Program-made: the position numbers and the translations under genes
Shown here: piece after piece, positions 18,108 through 27,222 of the stretch
How positions within the stretch are numbered: the stretch's first letter is position 1
Layout: each line of letters starts with the position of its first letter
Notes under the pieces: model-generated
Seen by the model: only the letters and a program-made list of their open reading frames with translations
The model's database searches: none
Told to the model about the DNA's origin: nothing
Source: Pseudomonas neuropathica
GTDB lineage: Bacteria; Pseudomonadota; Gammaproteobacteria; Pseudomonadales; Pseudomonadaceae
Direction of reading: 5' to 3'
Assembly (NCBI RefSeq): GCF_015461835.1
Contig: NZ_JACOPX010000003.1
Coordinates: 350,572-414,571 of the forward strand
Length of the DNA: 64,000 nucleotides

Positions 18108-18146
18108 TTGTTTTCGGCCGGGATCAAACGCATTTTTTGATTTGCC

Positions 18147-18914
18147 CTAATTTGCCGCCTCCAACCAGACGGACGGTGCCTGACCAAGGATCCGCCGGAA
18201 CATCGTCGAGAACGCCGCCGGGCTCTCATAACCGAAATCCAGCGCGATGCGCGTCACCGCTTCACCCGAGGCCAAACGTGCCAGCGCCAGGACCACGCAA
18301 GCCTGCTGCCGCCATTGCCTGAAGCTCAGCCCGGTTTGTTGGCGAAACAGTCTGTTGAAGGTGCGCAAGCTTATGTGTAACTGGTCAGCCCATACCTGTG
18401 GTGATTGGTGGGCGTACGGCTGATGCAGAAAGTTCTGACACAGAGACAGGAGTTTTCCGTCAGGCGGCAGCGGAATGTGCAACGGCAGCGGCGCACTGCG
18501 CGTCAATTCATGCAGCAACAGATCGATCAATACGCCATCGCGCCCGTTAGGGTCATAGACCTGCGGCACCTCCACCGCCTCCATCAGCAAATGTCGCATC
18601 AACGGCGACACACTGATCACCTGGCAACGTTCCCCCAAATCCACTGCACCCGGTTCGATGTACAAGCTGCGAGTGCTGACCCCAAGCATTACCACCTCAT
18701 GCGCCACCCCCGGCGGAATCCACACCGCCCGCTGCGGCGGCACCACCCAGTTGCCGTCATGGGTGCTGACCTGCATCACACCGGTCGCGCCGTACAACAA
18801 CTGCGCCCGCCGATGCGTGTGAAAAGGCAGCAAGTGACCGTGGGAATAATCCGTACCGATCGCCACCACCGCGCGCGGCGTGTCATCCAGCAGATTGATC
18901 GAAACATTGCGCAT
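18147..18914 (-). CDS. AraC family transcriptional regulator with cupin sensor
   Basis: 255 residues. The N-terminal cupin domain has HTHRRAQLLYGATGVM and WVVPPQRAVWIPPGVAHE, and the C-terminal double HTH has WADQLHISLRTFNRLF and IALDFGYESPAAFSTMFRR. This is the AraC_N/HTH_18 architecture. It is divergent from the TauE/SafE-type exporter gene, which it may control. I use the ATG giving MRNVSINLLD, preceded by GGGAAACGCCTG; an ATG 12 codons upstream has a weak site. Confidence 0.85.
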   Translation of the reverse strand: MRNVSINLLDDTPRAVVAIGTDYSHGHLLPFHTHRRAQLLYGATGVMQVSTHDGNWVVPPQRAVWIPPGVAHEVVMLGVSTRSLYIEPGAVDLGERCQVISVSPLMRHLLMEAVEVPQVYDPNGRDGVLIDLLLHELTRSAPLPLHIPLPPDGKLLSLCQNFLHQPYAHQSPQVWADQLHISLRTFNRLFRQQTGLSFRQWRQQACVVLALARLASGEAVTRIALDFGYESPAAFSTMFRRILGQAPSVWLEAAN

Positions 18915-19026
18915 CAGGCGTTTCCCAGTGGTTGGCGTAAACGCAAACATTATTGGCTGACTTGCTGAAGCAGGCCAAGCGATGCCGCTCTATCGTCGGC
19001 CGTTCTCCCTACACGGACGCCTCGAC

Positions 19027-19842
19027 ATGTTCTATCTACTGCTGACTTTCTTCGGTTGCCTCACCGGCATCACCGCCGTCCTGTTCGGCTTCGGCGGCGG
19101 CTTCGTCGTGGTGCCGCTGCTGTATCGCATGCTCACCGCCAGCCACGGCGCCGACGACCCGATCGGCCAGTCGGCGATGCACATCGCCGTCGCCACTTCG
19201 ACCTGCGTGATGATCGTCAACGCCCTGATCGCCACCGACAAACACCGCCGCGTCGGCAATCTCATTCGTCATTACCTGTGGCCGTTGGGTGGGTTCATCG
19301 GGTTGGGCGCAATCGTGGGTGCAATAGCGGCGGTTTGGGTCAGCGGCGACGTGATTCGCTACGCATTCATCGGCTACCTCGGCGTGACCATCGTCGATTG
19401 CCTGCTGCGACGCGGATTCCTCACGCAAAACGCAGACGTCATCCCACGCCGACTTGGCGCTATGGAAACTTCCGCAGGTGGCGTAGGCATCGGCGCCATC
19501 GCGACGTTTCTCGGTGTAGGAGGCAGCGTCATGACCGTGCCGCTGTTGCGCCGCTGTGGACTGAGCATGTCGCAAGCGACGTCCATGGCCAATCCGCTGA
19601 GCGTGCCGGTGGCGTTGGCCGGAACGCTGACGTACATGGCATTGGCCGGGTTCAGTCAGGCTGACTTGGGCACGTGGTTTGTCGGGTATGTGGATCTGCT
19701 CGCGTTTGCGGTGCTGACGGTTGGCTCGCTCATCGGGATTCGATTGGCCGCGCCATGGATTGGACGGATACCAGATCGGGTGCATGCCTGGGTCTATATC
19801 GGGTTGCTGATTATTGTGCTGCTGTGTATCTCGCTTAAATGA
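19027..19842 (+). CDS. Sulfite exporter TauE/SafE (TSUP) family permease
   Basis: 271 residues with about eight membrane helices arranged as two related halves, each with a Gly-rich loop: FGFGGGFVVVPLLY in the first and FLGVGGSVMTVPLL in the second. These are the hallmarks of the TSUP family, which exports sulfite, sulfonates or other small acids. The start giving MFYLLLTFFG begins directly with the first helix. The stop codon overlaps an ATG of the next frame (ATGA at 19839). Confidence 0.85.
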   Translation: MFYLLLTFFGCLTGITAVLFGFGGGFVVVPLLYRMLTASHGADDPIGQSAMHIAVATSTCVMIVNALIATDKHRRVGNLIRHYLWPLGGFIGLGAIVGAIAAVWVSGDVIRYAFIGYLGVTIVDCLLRRGFLTQNADVIPRRLGAMETSAGGVGIGAIATFLGVGGSVMTVPLLRRCGLSMSQATSMANPLSVPVALAGTLTYMALAGFSQADLGTWFVGYVDLLAFAVLTVGSLIGIRLAAPWIGRIPDRVHAWVYIGLLIIVLLCISLK

Positions 19843-19919
19843 ACCATTGCCATGTCACAGCAGAAGAAATCAAAATCGACAACCGAGTACTGTCCTCCAT
19901 CAATGACCAGAGAACCAGG

Positions 19920-20594
19920 ATGTTGATCTTCAATTGCACCGAAGCCGCCAGCAAGTTTTTCAGCCGTGTTCACAAAGGCAAAAAGATTACGCCGGTGGAC
20001 AACAAACCGCCGTCGCCGGCCATCGAAGATGACGAAGCCTCCAGTTCCGTAGAGCAGTGGCTAGTCCATGCGATCACAGTGCAACGCAAGCATGTTTTGT
20101 TGGTTATCCATGTGAAAACCCGTTACTGCATGGTCTTCGCCGACGCGAAAAAGGCTGACACAGAAGGTTTCGTTGCCTGGTTTGCTGATCGTTGGCGTGA
20201 AGGATTGATCCGCGATGCGATCAATCACGGCCTTATGGATTGGGTCGATGGGGGCATCATGCCGGAGCGTATGGAGCAAGTCTGTAGCGACTATAAGTTT
20301 TATCGGCGCAGCCATCGCAGTGCACAAAAACATATTGATGAAATTGCCTGGTATTTCGAGGGCAATGCAGCCGAGTGGGGTTGTTTGCCACAGAGTGAGC
20401 GTGAAGAGATTGGTTTCGATGCCGCGATGAATGACACGCCCAGAAGCAGCAAAGGCCAGAAAGATACCTACTGGCCGAATGTTGAAATGGTCGCTCACTG
20501 GTTGCGTGAGTATTGCGTTGTTGATGAGGCGGGTATCGAAAGTGCTTTGAAGCGACGTCTGGAGGCGTGGCGAGAAATCAGGGCTTTTCATTAA
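19920..20594 (+). CDS. DUF6933-like uncharacterised protein
   Basis: 224 residues. The start MLIFNCTEAASKFF followed by GKKITPV, then WLVHAITVQRKHVLLVIHVKTRYCMVF, fits the DUF6933 pattern as I recall it; function is unknown. No signal peptide or membrane helix is visible. An alternative start at 19839 would overlap the TSUP stop and add 27 residues, implying coupling. Codon use is more AT-rich than that of the neighbours. Confidence 0.62.
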   Translation: MLIFNCTEAASKFFSRVHKGKKITPVDNKPPSPAIEDDEASSSVEQWLVHAITVQRKHVLLVIHVKTRYCMVFADAKKADTEGFVAWFADRWREGLIRDAINHGLMDWVDGGIMPERMEQVCSDYKFYRRSHRSAQKHIDEIAWYFEGNAAEWGCLPQSEREEIGFDAAMNDTPRSSKGQKDTYWPNVEMVAHWLREYCVVDEAGIESALKRRLEAWREIRAFH

Positions 20595-20726
20595 GCGCCC
20601 ATGTGCAGCCGAAATGTACGGTTGCACTCGATTCTCTGGCTTGGCATCGCCATAATCCGCCCCGACTTTCTCCTCGCCGGCGTGCAAACCCCAGGCGCGG
20701 CCTCCGCCTCTTTCAAGGATCGATCA

Positions 20727-21875
20727 ATGCTCAAGGGACTGATGCGCCTGGCGCTATATGCTGCGTCGCTGTTCACACTGATTTCCACTGCCCATGCCGA
20801 AGATGGCCGGCGCGTATTTACCGGTACGTTGGGCAAAACGCCGATTGTCGTTGAGCTCGACACCACGCAGCCGGATGAAGTGACTGGCCGTTACTTCTAC
20901 GAGAAGTATCATCGCGATTTACCTCTCAACGGTGGGTTGCAGAACAGCACACTTACTCTGACCGAGGGCAACAATCGCTACAGTGATGACAAGCCGCTGC
21001 CGACGCTGAAACTGAAACCCACTGCTGATGGCTGGCAGGGCGAGTGGCAAAGTCCGAAGGGCAAGAAGCTGCCGGTGAAACTTGCCGAAGCCAAACTTCC
21101 AGCGCCGACATCAACGACTTTGCCTTTCATTGCCACACTGCCGAAGAGCGAACCCTACGAATATTTGCGTTTACAGGGACTCAAGCTCAAGCCCGCGAAA
21201 ACAGAAAGCTTCATGGGTTATAACCTGCAGTGGTGGGTCGAACCGGATTCGAAAATTTCGTTGTTCAGCGTGGCATCCGGCTACCCGGCGCAAGATCAAC
21301 TACGCATCAATCAGCTATTGCTTGAGCGACTCTGGCGAGAGGTCATTAGCTACCACGCCTGCATGTTGCAAGGTGGCGAAAATGCCGAGCAGTATCAGAG
21401 TGTCGCGCCCACGTTCCTGTCGCCGGACGTGGTCAGCCTGAACATCAATACCGGGTATGACTGTGGTGGCGCGCACCCCGATGTCACTAATTCCCCCGTC
21501 AACCTCAATGTTCACACTGGCCAAGACATAAAGCTGCAAGACGTGTTGTGGGTTGGAGAGCGCGAGAATACTTCGACTGGAGCAAGCGCCAGCAATCAGA
21601 GCGATGTGTTGACGCCGTGGCTGATCAAACAATTCACAACGCTGTATCCCAACGAAATGAAAAAACCGGCCGACGGTGATGAGGACAGCTGCGATTACAC
21701 CGATGAAAATGTCTGGAGCGTTTTGAATTGGCACTTCACTGCCAAGGGCATTTACTTGGGACCGTACTTTCCGCGCGTACAACGTGGTTGCGATGAACCA
21801 GAGTGGTCGATTCTGCCGTACTCCCTCGTCAAACAACACCCCGGCGCCGTCAACCTGCAACTGCCCCAGGGTTAA
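20727..21875 (+). CDS. Uncharacterised exported protein with DUF3298/RsiV-like C-terminal part
   Basis: 382 residues. The signal peptide is residues 1-22 (hydrophobic LALYAASLFTLISTAHA then EDG). The N-terminal region is strand-rich (GRRVFTGTLGKTPIVVELD, then FYEKYHRDLPL). The C-terminal region contains NTGYDCGGAHPDV and VWSVLNWHFTAKGIYL, which resembles the DUF3298/RsiV fold (YTGGAH-type loop). It is probably periplasmic. AAGGATCGATCA precedes the ATG. Function is unknown. It converges on the next gene with a 3-bp gap. Confidence 0.6.
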   Translation: MLKGLMRLALYAASLFTLISTAHAEDGRRVFTGTLGKTPIVVELDTTQPDEVTGRYFYEKYHRDLPLNGGLQNSTLTLTEGNNRYSDDKPLPTLKLKPTADGWQGEWQSPKGKKLPVKLAEAKLPAPTSTTLPFIATLPKSEPYEYLRLQGLKLKPAKTESFMGYNLQWWVEPDSKISLFSVASGYPAQDQLRINQLLLERLWREVISYHACMLQGGENAEQYQSVAPTFLSPDVVSLNINTGYDCGGAHPDVTNSPVNLNVHTGQDIKLQDVLWVGERENTSTGASASNQSDVLTPWLIKQFTTLYPNEMKKPADGDEDSCDYTDENVWSVLNWHFTAKGIYLGPYFPRVQRGCDEPEWSILPYSLVKQHPGAVNLQLPQG

Positions 21876-21878
21876 CCG

Positions 21879-22865
21879 TCACTCCAGCCCCGGCGCTTCA
21901 CGAATAATGAAGTGATCCAGGTTCTCGATATTGGCATTGAAGACCTCGAAAGGCTTTTCGGGGTTCTTCTTGCCGGGCACCTGCTTCAACTCCGGCGTCA
22001 CCCCATAGAAGAAACAGAACAACGCCTTGTCGCTATCCGCCGCATGCTTGATCTCTTCCAGAAACGCCTTGCGCTTGCGGTAGTTGTCGATCAGCTTCTT
22101 GTTCAGATAAACGCTGACCGGGTATGGCTTCTTCTTACTGTCCTCGGGCTTCTTGAACCAGACCTTGTCCTCGAAATCGATGCGAAAACTGGCACTGTGG
22201 AAGTCCTCAATCTTCTTGATCCGACCCCAGTAAATCAGCCCCTTGTTGTCCGTCAGATACTCGATCTTCTTGAAGAACGAACTGTACGGCGCCGAATGCT
22301 CGCCGACCTTCAACGGCATCCGCTTAAGCAACTCCTTGTCCGCGAAGTTCGAAACAAAACACTCCACCGGATGCGCAAACACACTGGTCTTGTCCGGCGC
22401 CGACTCACGACCCGCCGACTCTTTACCACTCTCCGCCGTCACCCGCACCGGATCATCCCGCAACACATCCGCCGCCCCCGCTGGCGCGACAGGCTTGCGC
22501 ACATACTCACGCCGGGTCAGTAACAACTCCGATGGAAAGTGTTCCTCACGCCCGTCATCCACCTCGCCATCCGCCGTTTCAACGCCAGACGCTGAAGCCT
22601 TCAAACTCACATACGGACAACCCGCCACATGCTGCGTAGTGGGCAGATTCTTGAAGTGCGGCGTGCGCACGTAATTCACGTTCTTGGCGTTGAACGTACC
22701 CAACTCATTGGAAGCCTCGAACGCCGAACGACAGGCATCGTTGGGGCACTGGAAGTGTTCCTTCGCAGAGTCGAACGCCACCGTCTCATCGAAATTGAGA
22801 TCGCGAACATCATAGATCGACAACTTGTCGTCGAGGCTGAGGCAGTAGGCGAGATCGAATTTCAT
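21879..22865 (-). CDS. Unknown protein with a putative N-terminal zinc site
   Basis: 328 residues. The N-terminal region has C40-x4-C45, H70, H79 and C83 in the context FQCPNDAC and TPHFKNLP-x-x-QHVAGCPY, similar in spacing to the zinc-ribbon/nuclease N-terminus of CoiA-like proteins. A Glu/Asp/Ser-rich linker (about 90-160) follows, then a basic, Lys/Phe-rich C-terminal domain (FFKKIEYLTDNKGLIYWGRI). I do not recognise the family. No signal or membrane segment is present. It lies next to the HNH endonuclease gene but on the other strand. Confidence 0.55.
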   Translation of the reverse strand: MKFDLAYCLSLDDKLSIYDVRDLNFDETVAFDSAKEHFQCPNDACRSAFEASNELGTFNAKNVNYVRTPHFKNLPTTQHVAGCPYVSLKASASGVETADGEVDDGREEHFPSELLLTRREYVRKPVAPAGAADVLRDDPVRVTAESGKESAGRESAPDKTSVFAHPVECFVSNFADKELLKRMPLKVGEHSAPYSSFFKKIEYLTDNKGLIYWGRIKKIEDFHSASFRIDFEDKVWFKKPEDSKKKPYPVSVYLNKKLIDNYRKRKAFLEEIKHAADSDKALFCFFYGVTPELKQVPGKKNPEKPFEVFNANIENLDHFIIREAPGLE

Positions 22866-23053
22866 GGTGGGGCTCGGGTCCTTGAGGAGAAGATGGCGCG
22901 TTAAGACGAGTAAACGAGTTAGGGGGAGCACGCCGATATTAAAGGCAACGCCTAGAAATAGTGGCTCTTTGCTCTGTCATGTATTGAAACCCTTTTGGAG
23001 TTTGGCGACTATAGGAATTTTCCTACAGCCATAGACTACAAAGGGCGGCACTC

Positions 23054-24151
23054 GTGGTGATCAAAGCGGTCTCGAAGGAACGAATAGGCAGCGCGATGCT
23101 GGAGTTTGATCACAAATTTCGGAGTAGGCCTGAGTGGCAAAGCTGGGAAAAAAACCAATCGCATCGTTATGCCATTAACGCGGGCGGGGTCCTGTATCCA
23201 GCGAAGAAAATTGTCTCTTTGGCGACTGGCATTGCGGTAGGCGATTTTTCGGGTGGGCATCCGACCAACAGTTACCTTAAGAAGCGAGGCTTCACTATTG
23301 TGGAGTTACCTCGTGAAGAAGGTGAGCTTGTGTTGCAGTTCACGCCAGGGGTTGTTTATGACCGAAAAACTGAAATCAATGGGCCGTTCGGTGGTAGTCG
23401 ACAAAGCGGCATAGCAGCGTCAGCTATCTATCCTGTGATTTTTTTGTTCACTGGCGATAGCGGTGAGCAATATGGTTATGCCGACCGTTGTGAAGATGGC
23501 GTCTATTTTTATACCGGTGAAGGTCGACGAGGGGCGATGACTTTGACTCGTGGCAACCGCGCTATTGCTGAGCATGCTGTGGATGGCCGAGCACTGCATT
23601 TGTTTAAGTCACTCGGCAAAAGTAAAGGCTGCGCTTATGTGGGTGAGTTTTCTTGTGCTGATATGTTCACACGGACTCAGCCGGATGTAAGTGGCCAGGA
23701 TCGTGCGGCTATTGTGTTTCGACTAGTCCCAGTTGGTATTTCTGGCGGAACGATTGAAGTTGGTGACGAGTACGAGGATAAGGCTGACCTTCCCGAGTCT
23801 CTGGCTGCTGCGCGGCTGGTGGCGCTCGCTGCTTGTAAGCTTGCCAGTGATGGAGTCGGGCAATCCGCCCCGCGTAAGATTTATCAGCGTAGCCAGAAGG
23901 TCTCGTACTACGTATTGATGCGTGCTCAGGGAATATGTGAAAGCTGTGAAATGCCAGCTCCGTTCTTGAAGAAGGATGGCACACCCTATTTAGAACCACA
24001 TCATGTGAATAGGCTCTCCGATGGCGGTTTAGACCACCCACGGTATGTGGCAGCTGTATGTCCAAGTTGTCACCGGGAAATTCACTCTGGGGTGCATGGC
24101 GCATTGGTGAATCAGAGATTGAAGCTTCGGTTGGAAGCAATTGAAGGTTAA
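23054..24151 (+). CDS. ScoMcrA-like modification-dependent HNH endonuclease (type IV restriction-like)
   Basis: 365 residues from a GTG start. Residues 1-75 form a small N-terminal domain (RYAINAGGVLYPAKKIV, SYLKKRGFTIVEL), about 100-240 look like an SRA-like base-reading fold (GPFGGSRQSGIAAS, GYADRCEDGVYFYTGEG), and 290-350 are an HNH nuclease with C295, C298, H316, H317, N319, C336, C339, H340 and H344. This order resembles ScoMcrA-type enzymes that cut methylated or phosphorothioated DNA; no separate sulfur-binding domain is evident. The gene is AT-richer than its surroundings, which suggests transfer. An ATG at 23096 would cut the first helix. Confidence 0.72.
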   Translation: MVIKAVSKERIGSAMLEFDHKFRSRPEWQSWEKNQSHRYAINAGGVLYPAKKIVSLATGIAVGDFSGGHPTNSYLKKRGFTIVELPREEGELVLQFTPGVVYDRKTEINGPFGGSRQSGIAASAIYPVIFLFTGDSGEQYGYADRCEDGVYFYTGEGRRGAMTLTRGNRAIAEHAVDGRALHLFKSLGKSKGCAYVGEFSCADMFTRTQPDVSGQDRAAIVFRLVPVGISGGTIEVGDEYEDKADLPESLAAARLVALAACKLASDGVGQSAPRKIYQRSQKVSYYVLMRAQGICESCEMPAPFLKKDGTPYLEPHHVNRLSDGGLDHPRYVAAVCPSCHREIHSGVHGALVNQRLKLRLEAIEG

Positions 24152-24287
24152 ATATTCCAATCACGGTTGTTCTTTTTCGCACCCATACGATTGCCGAGGG
24201 TGCAAACCCTCGGCCGATATTGAATGGCTGTCATGAACTCCTTATGAAGAGTCGTGGGGCTCGAAAGCGCTCCTATAAACACGTCAC

Positions 24288-24821
24288 CTAGCCCATTGAG
24301 CGCTTCGAAGAATGGAACGCCTGAGCAACTCGGCGCCACCAAGGTCGAGTCGTAGTTGCTCTCCGCTGCGGCTGATCATTTAACAGGTGAGGCATATCCC
24401 GCAGCCGAATCCACCCCTCATCCTGCCAATGCAGCAAACTCAAAGACATCTCTGGCCAATCCAACAAGCTCAACATTGGCCGATTTGAATCTCCCGAATC
24501 CGCAGCATCGCGCAAGGTCGGCACTACCTCATTGGTCAGCCACTCACGCAACAACCGATTCCCCGGAACGTAGTGATAGACCAACAGCGCATACACCCCA
24601 GACTCACTGAGCATCAGATGCTGTTCAGGTTCTCGAAAGTACTCAATCCACATGATGCGGCGCTGATCGCTATCCAGCTTGTTGACTACCCGATCATTCA
24701 GATGGAAACCCATCAAGCGGCCGAAGTCGCGAGCGGAGAACCAAGGCTGGTTTTCTATTAGAAGGGCATGTAGAGAAAGGTTGTGGCGAGAGAAGACTAT
24801 TACCGAGCATGGATCAGACAT
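24288..24821 (-). CDS. BRO-N domain (phage antirepressor-like) protein
   Basis: 177 residues. The first 110 residues carry a BRO-N pattern: ENQPWFSARDFGRLMGF, a DQRRIMW segment, LMLSESGVYALLVYHY and LREWLTNEVVPTLRD. The rest is Trp/Leu/Arg-rich and does not look like a KilA-C domain. BRO-N proteins are common in phages and as chromosomal strays and bind nucleic acid. It begins 39 bp from a set of repeated TCTACGTT motifs. No other phage gene is nearby. Confidence 0.75.
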   Translation of the reverse strand: MSDPCSVIVFSRHNLSLHALLIENQPWFSARDFGRLMGFHLNDRVVNKLDSDQRRIMWIEYFREPEQHLMLSESGVYALLVYHYVPGNRLLREWLTNEVVPTLRDAADSGDSNRPMLSLLDWPEMSLSLLHWQDEGWIRLRDMPHLLNDQPQRRATTTRPWWRRVAQAFHSSKRSMG

Positions 24822-24830
24822 ATTTATGAC

Positions 24831-24957
24831 CTCTACGTTTTGGATTTTGGGAGGGCCTGACCCCAACGTAGAGCGGACTTAAGAAATCCCAACGAGCAGA
24901 GCAGTTACCACCGACGAATTACACGTCTGTGTCACTGGCCAAACTTTCTACGTTGGG
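24831..24957. promoter_or_regulatory. Repeated CCCAACGTAGA motifs upstream of the BRO-N gene
   Basis: Copies CTCTACGTT (24831-24839), CCAACGTAGAG (24863-24873), half copy CCCAACGAG (24888-24896) and TCTACGTTGGG (24947-24957) alternate in orientation. They may be operators for the BRO-N protein or another regulator; the binder is inferred, not known. Confidence 0.45.
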
Positions 24958-25083
24958 CGTTTCTTAGGCACCTGCGATAGAGCTTAGTAGTGCTCGTAGC
25001 AGGCTTCAATGGGAAGCGACTGTAAGTGCTGTAGGAGATTGAGCGCTGTGGCGTAGGCGTAAAAAGGTTTACCCATCGCCCAT

Positions 25084-25113
25084 AAAAAAGCCCCGATCAG
25101 ATCGGGGCTTTTT
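25084..25113. terminator. Bidirectional terminator after nrdB
   Basis: AAAAAAGCCCCGATCAGATC followed by GGGGCTTTTT, a strong palindrome 56 bp downstream of the nrdB stop codon. Confidence 0.85.
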
Positions 25114-25168
25114 GCTTCTCGACTCGCCGACTCAAACAGCAATCGTCAAATCATGCCGAGCGAGACCA

Positions 25169-26419
25169 TTAGTCCCAGCTCAGAGCACCACCAGTTTGGT
25201 ACTCAATTACGCGAGTCTCAAAGAAATTCTTCTCTTTCTTCAAGTCCATAATCTCGCTCATCCAAGGGAACGGGTTAGTCGTCCCTGGGTACTCTTCCTT
25301 CAAACCAATCTGCGACAAACGACGGTTAGCGATGAACTTCAGGTAGTCCTCCATCATCGCCGCGTTCATACCCAGTACGCCGCGAGGCATGGTGTCACGT
25401 GCGTATTCGATCTCCAGTTGCGTACCCTGCAGAATCATCTGGGTCGCTTCTTCCTTCATTTCGGCATCCCACAGGTGTGGGTTTTCGATTTTGATCTGGT
25501 TGATCACGTCGATGCCGAAGTTCAGGTGCATGGATTCGTCGCGCAGGATGTATTGGAACTGCTCGGCGACGCCGGTCATTTTGTTGCGGCGGCCCATGGA
25601 GAGGATTTGGGTGAAGCCGCAGTAGAAGAAGATGCCTTCCAGCACGCAGTAGTAGGCGATCAGGTTGCGCAGCAGCTCTTTGTCGGTGTCCGGGGTGCCG
25701 GTTTCGAACTTCGGATCGGAGATCGAACGGGTGTATTTCAGGCCCCAGGCTGCCTTTTTGGCGACCGATGGGATCTCGTGGTACATGTTGAAGATTTCGC
25801 CTTCATCCATGGCCAGCGATTCGATGCAGTACTGGTAGGCGTGGGTGTGGATCGCCTCTTCGAAAGCCTGGCGCAGGATGTACTGGCGGCATTCCGGGTT
25901 GGTGATCAGGCGGTACACGGCCAGGACCAGGTTGTTGGCAACCAGGGAGTCGGCGGTGGAGAAGAAGCCGAGGTTGCGCATGACGATGCGGCGCTCGTCG
26001 TCGGTCAGGCCTTCCGGGTTTTTCCAGAGGGCGATGTCGGCGGTCATGTTGACTTCTTGCGGCATCCAGTGGTTTGCGCAACCGTCCAGGTACTTCTGCC
26101 AGGCCCAGTCGTACTTGAATGGCACGAGTTGGTTGAGGTCGGCGCGGCAGTTGATCATGCGCTTTTCGTCAACGGCGACACGGGCGGAGGCGCCTTCGAG
26201 TTCGGCGAGGCCTTCGGCAACGTCGAGGGAGTTCAGTGCAGCCTTGGCGCGAGCGACAGCGGCCGAGTCGTCGGCGGTCACGGCGCGGGCTTCCAGCGCG
26301 GCGGCGCCGCCGGCGTTGTCCAGGCGGTCCATGTTGGCTTCGCTAGCGTGGCCGGCGTTGGCGCCTTTCACTGCTGCTACTTCACTGTCTTCTTTGTCGA
26401 ATTCGTCCCAGCTCAGCAT
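25169..26419 (-). CDS. nrdB: Ribonucleoside-diphosphate reductase beta subunit (class Ia)
   Basis: 416 residues. An Ala-rich N-terminal extension of about 80 residues precedes the ferritin-like core. The diiron motif [11 protein letters not shown] and the later [14 protein letters not shown] and [10 protein letters not shown] segments supply the metal ligands, and the C-terminal GGALSWD is a NrdA-binding tail. Together with NrdA it makes dNDPs aerobically. nrdA, adjacent to nrdB in many bacteria, is not within this window. A strong terminator follows, and a NrdR-like box lies upstream. Confidence 0.93.
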   Translation of the reverse strand: MLSWDEFDKEDSEVAAVKGANAGHASEANMDRLDNAGGAAALEARAVTADDSAAVARAKAALNSLDVAEGLAELEGASARVAVDEKRMINCRADLNQLVPFKYDWAWQKYLDGCANHWMPQEVNMTADIALWKNPEGLTDDERRIVMRNLGFFSTADSLVANNLVLAVYRLITNPECRQYILRQAFEEAIHTHAYQYCIESLAMDEGEIFNMYHEIPSVAKKAAWGLKYTRSISDPKFETGTPDTDKELLRNLIAYYCVLEGIFFYCGFTQILSMGRRNKMTGVAEQFQYILRDESMHLNFGIDVINQIKIENPHLWDAEMKEEATQMILQGTQLEIEYARDTMPRGVLGMNAAMMEDYLKFIANRRLSQIGLKEEYPGTTNPFPWMSEIMDLKKEKNFFETRVIEYQTGGALSWD

Positions 26420-26835
26420 GACGTGTCGTCTCCTGCGTGAGGGCCTGTGCCCGTGTGAAACCTGATTGGTTGGTTTTTCACACGGTCGTACAGACCGCGT
26501 TGGATGTCGTTTTTTGCAGCGATGCACGCAGGCAAATAAACAGAAATTTTGACGGGTTCCGAGAGCCTCTGATGGGCGCAATCAGCGTTGAACGCTGCTG
26601 CGGGGCTTCAGAATGGCTTTTGCTCCCTGTAAGGGAATATTGCTGACCCGTATGGGGCGGCATTATAGGGAAAAAAACACGGCTGTGCTGAGGCGAATCC
26701 GCGCATGGAGCGGTCGAGGAGGGTGGTTTTTCGATGAGAGTGAGGGTTTACAGGGCTTTGCCGGGGATAGATTTTTTTTCGTAAAAATCTCGCCATTGTG
26801 AATTTGCTCAAAAAACGAACAAAAAAACCGGTTTT

Positions 26836-26852
26836 TTACTACATCTAGTGTT
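26836..26852 (-). promoter_or_regulatory. NrdR-like box
   Basis: ACTACATCTAGTGT fits the right part of the NrdR consensus (AYATMTWGTGT) exactly. NrdR sites usually come in pairs about 31 bp apart; no convincing second copy was found. Confidence 0.4.
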
Positions 26853-26886
26853 TTGCAAGCATTTTTGCCGGCTTCAAACACAACTG

Positions 26887-26906
26887 AGCCCGACCGAAGT
26901 CGGGCT
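26887..26906 (-). terminator. Hairpin after the DUF2790 gene
   Basis: AGCCCGAC-CGA-AGTCGGGCT, a compact stem downstream of the minus-strand stop codon at 26962, with a weak T run. Confidence 0.55.
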
Positions 26907-26961
26907 GGAATCGACCCTCAATGAAGCGCTGAGAGATCCAATTCGGTGCAGTCTCGAATCA

Positions 26962-27222
26962 TCAATTGGTGCAGCCGTTGCCCATGATGCTGTAACGCAG
27001 GATGTGACGCTGACCTTTGGAGTCGTCGTATTCCATTTTGGCCGGAACCACTTCACAGACATTCGGAACTTCGCTCATCGACACAACTTTGGCGATGTCC
27101 AGGTGAGTCGAGTAAGTGTATTCCTCAACAACCGGTTGTTGCTGCGCGACATCAGTCGGAACCTCATCTGCCATGGCGGTTGCGCACAGACTGCTGAGGG
27201 CCAGAACCAATAAAGCTTTCAT
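26962..27222 (-). CDS. DUF2790 small exported protein
   Basis: 86 residues: a signal peptide (about 1-19, ATAMA-DE) and a mature part with YTYSTHLDIAKVVS, VVPAKMEYDDSKGQ and LRYSIMGNGC. This is the DUF2790 pattern found in many small periplasmic proteins of pseudomonads, several of which are copper- or stress-linked; the role here is unknown. The ATG giving MKALLVLAL is chosen over an upstream ATG. Confidence 0.82.
   Translation of the reverse strand: MKALLVLALSSLCATAMADEVPTDVAQQQPVVEEYTYSTHLDIAKVVSMSEVPNVCEVVPAKMEYDDSKGQRHILRYSIMGNGCTN

Larger units (their letters stand above)
26420..26961. other. Non-coding region upstream of nrdB
   Basis: 542 bp with no credible gene; only short overlapping frames are open. 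It is AT-rich between 26640 and 26880 and holds the nrdB promoter region, a NrdR-like box and the terminator hairpin of the DUF2790 gene. Confidence 0.6.

Noticed and set aside
22950..25080. Prophage or mobile island
   Set aside because: Lower GC and two phage- or defence-like genes, but no integrase, transposase, attachment repeat or structural gene was seen.
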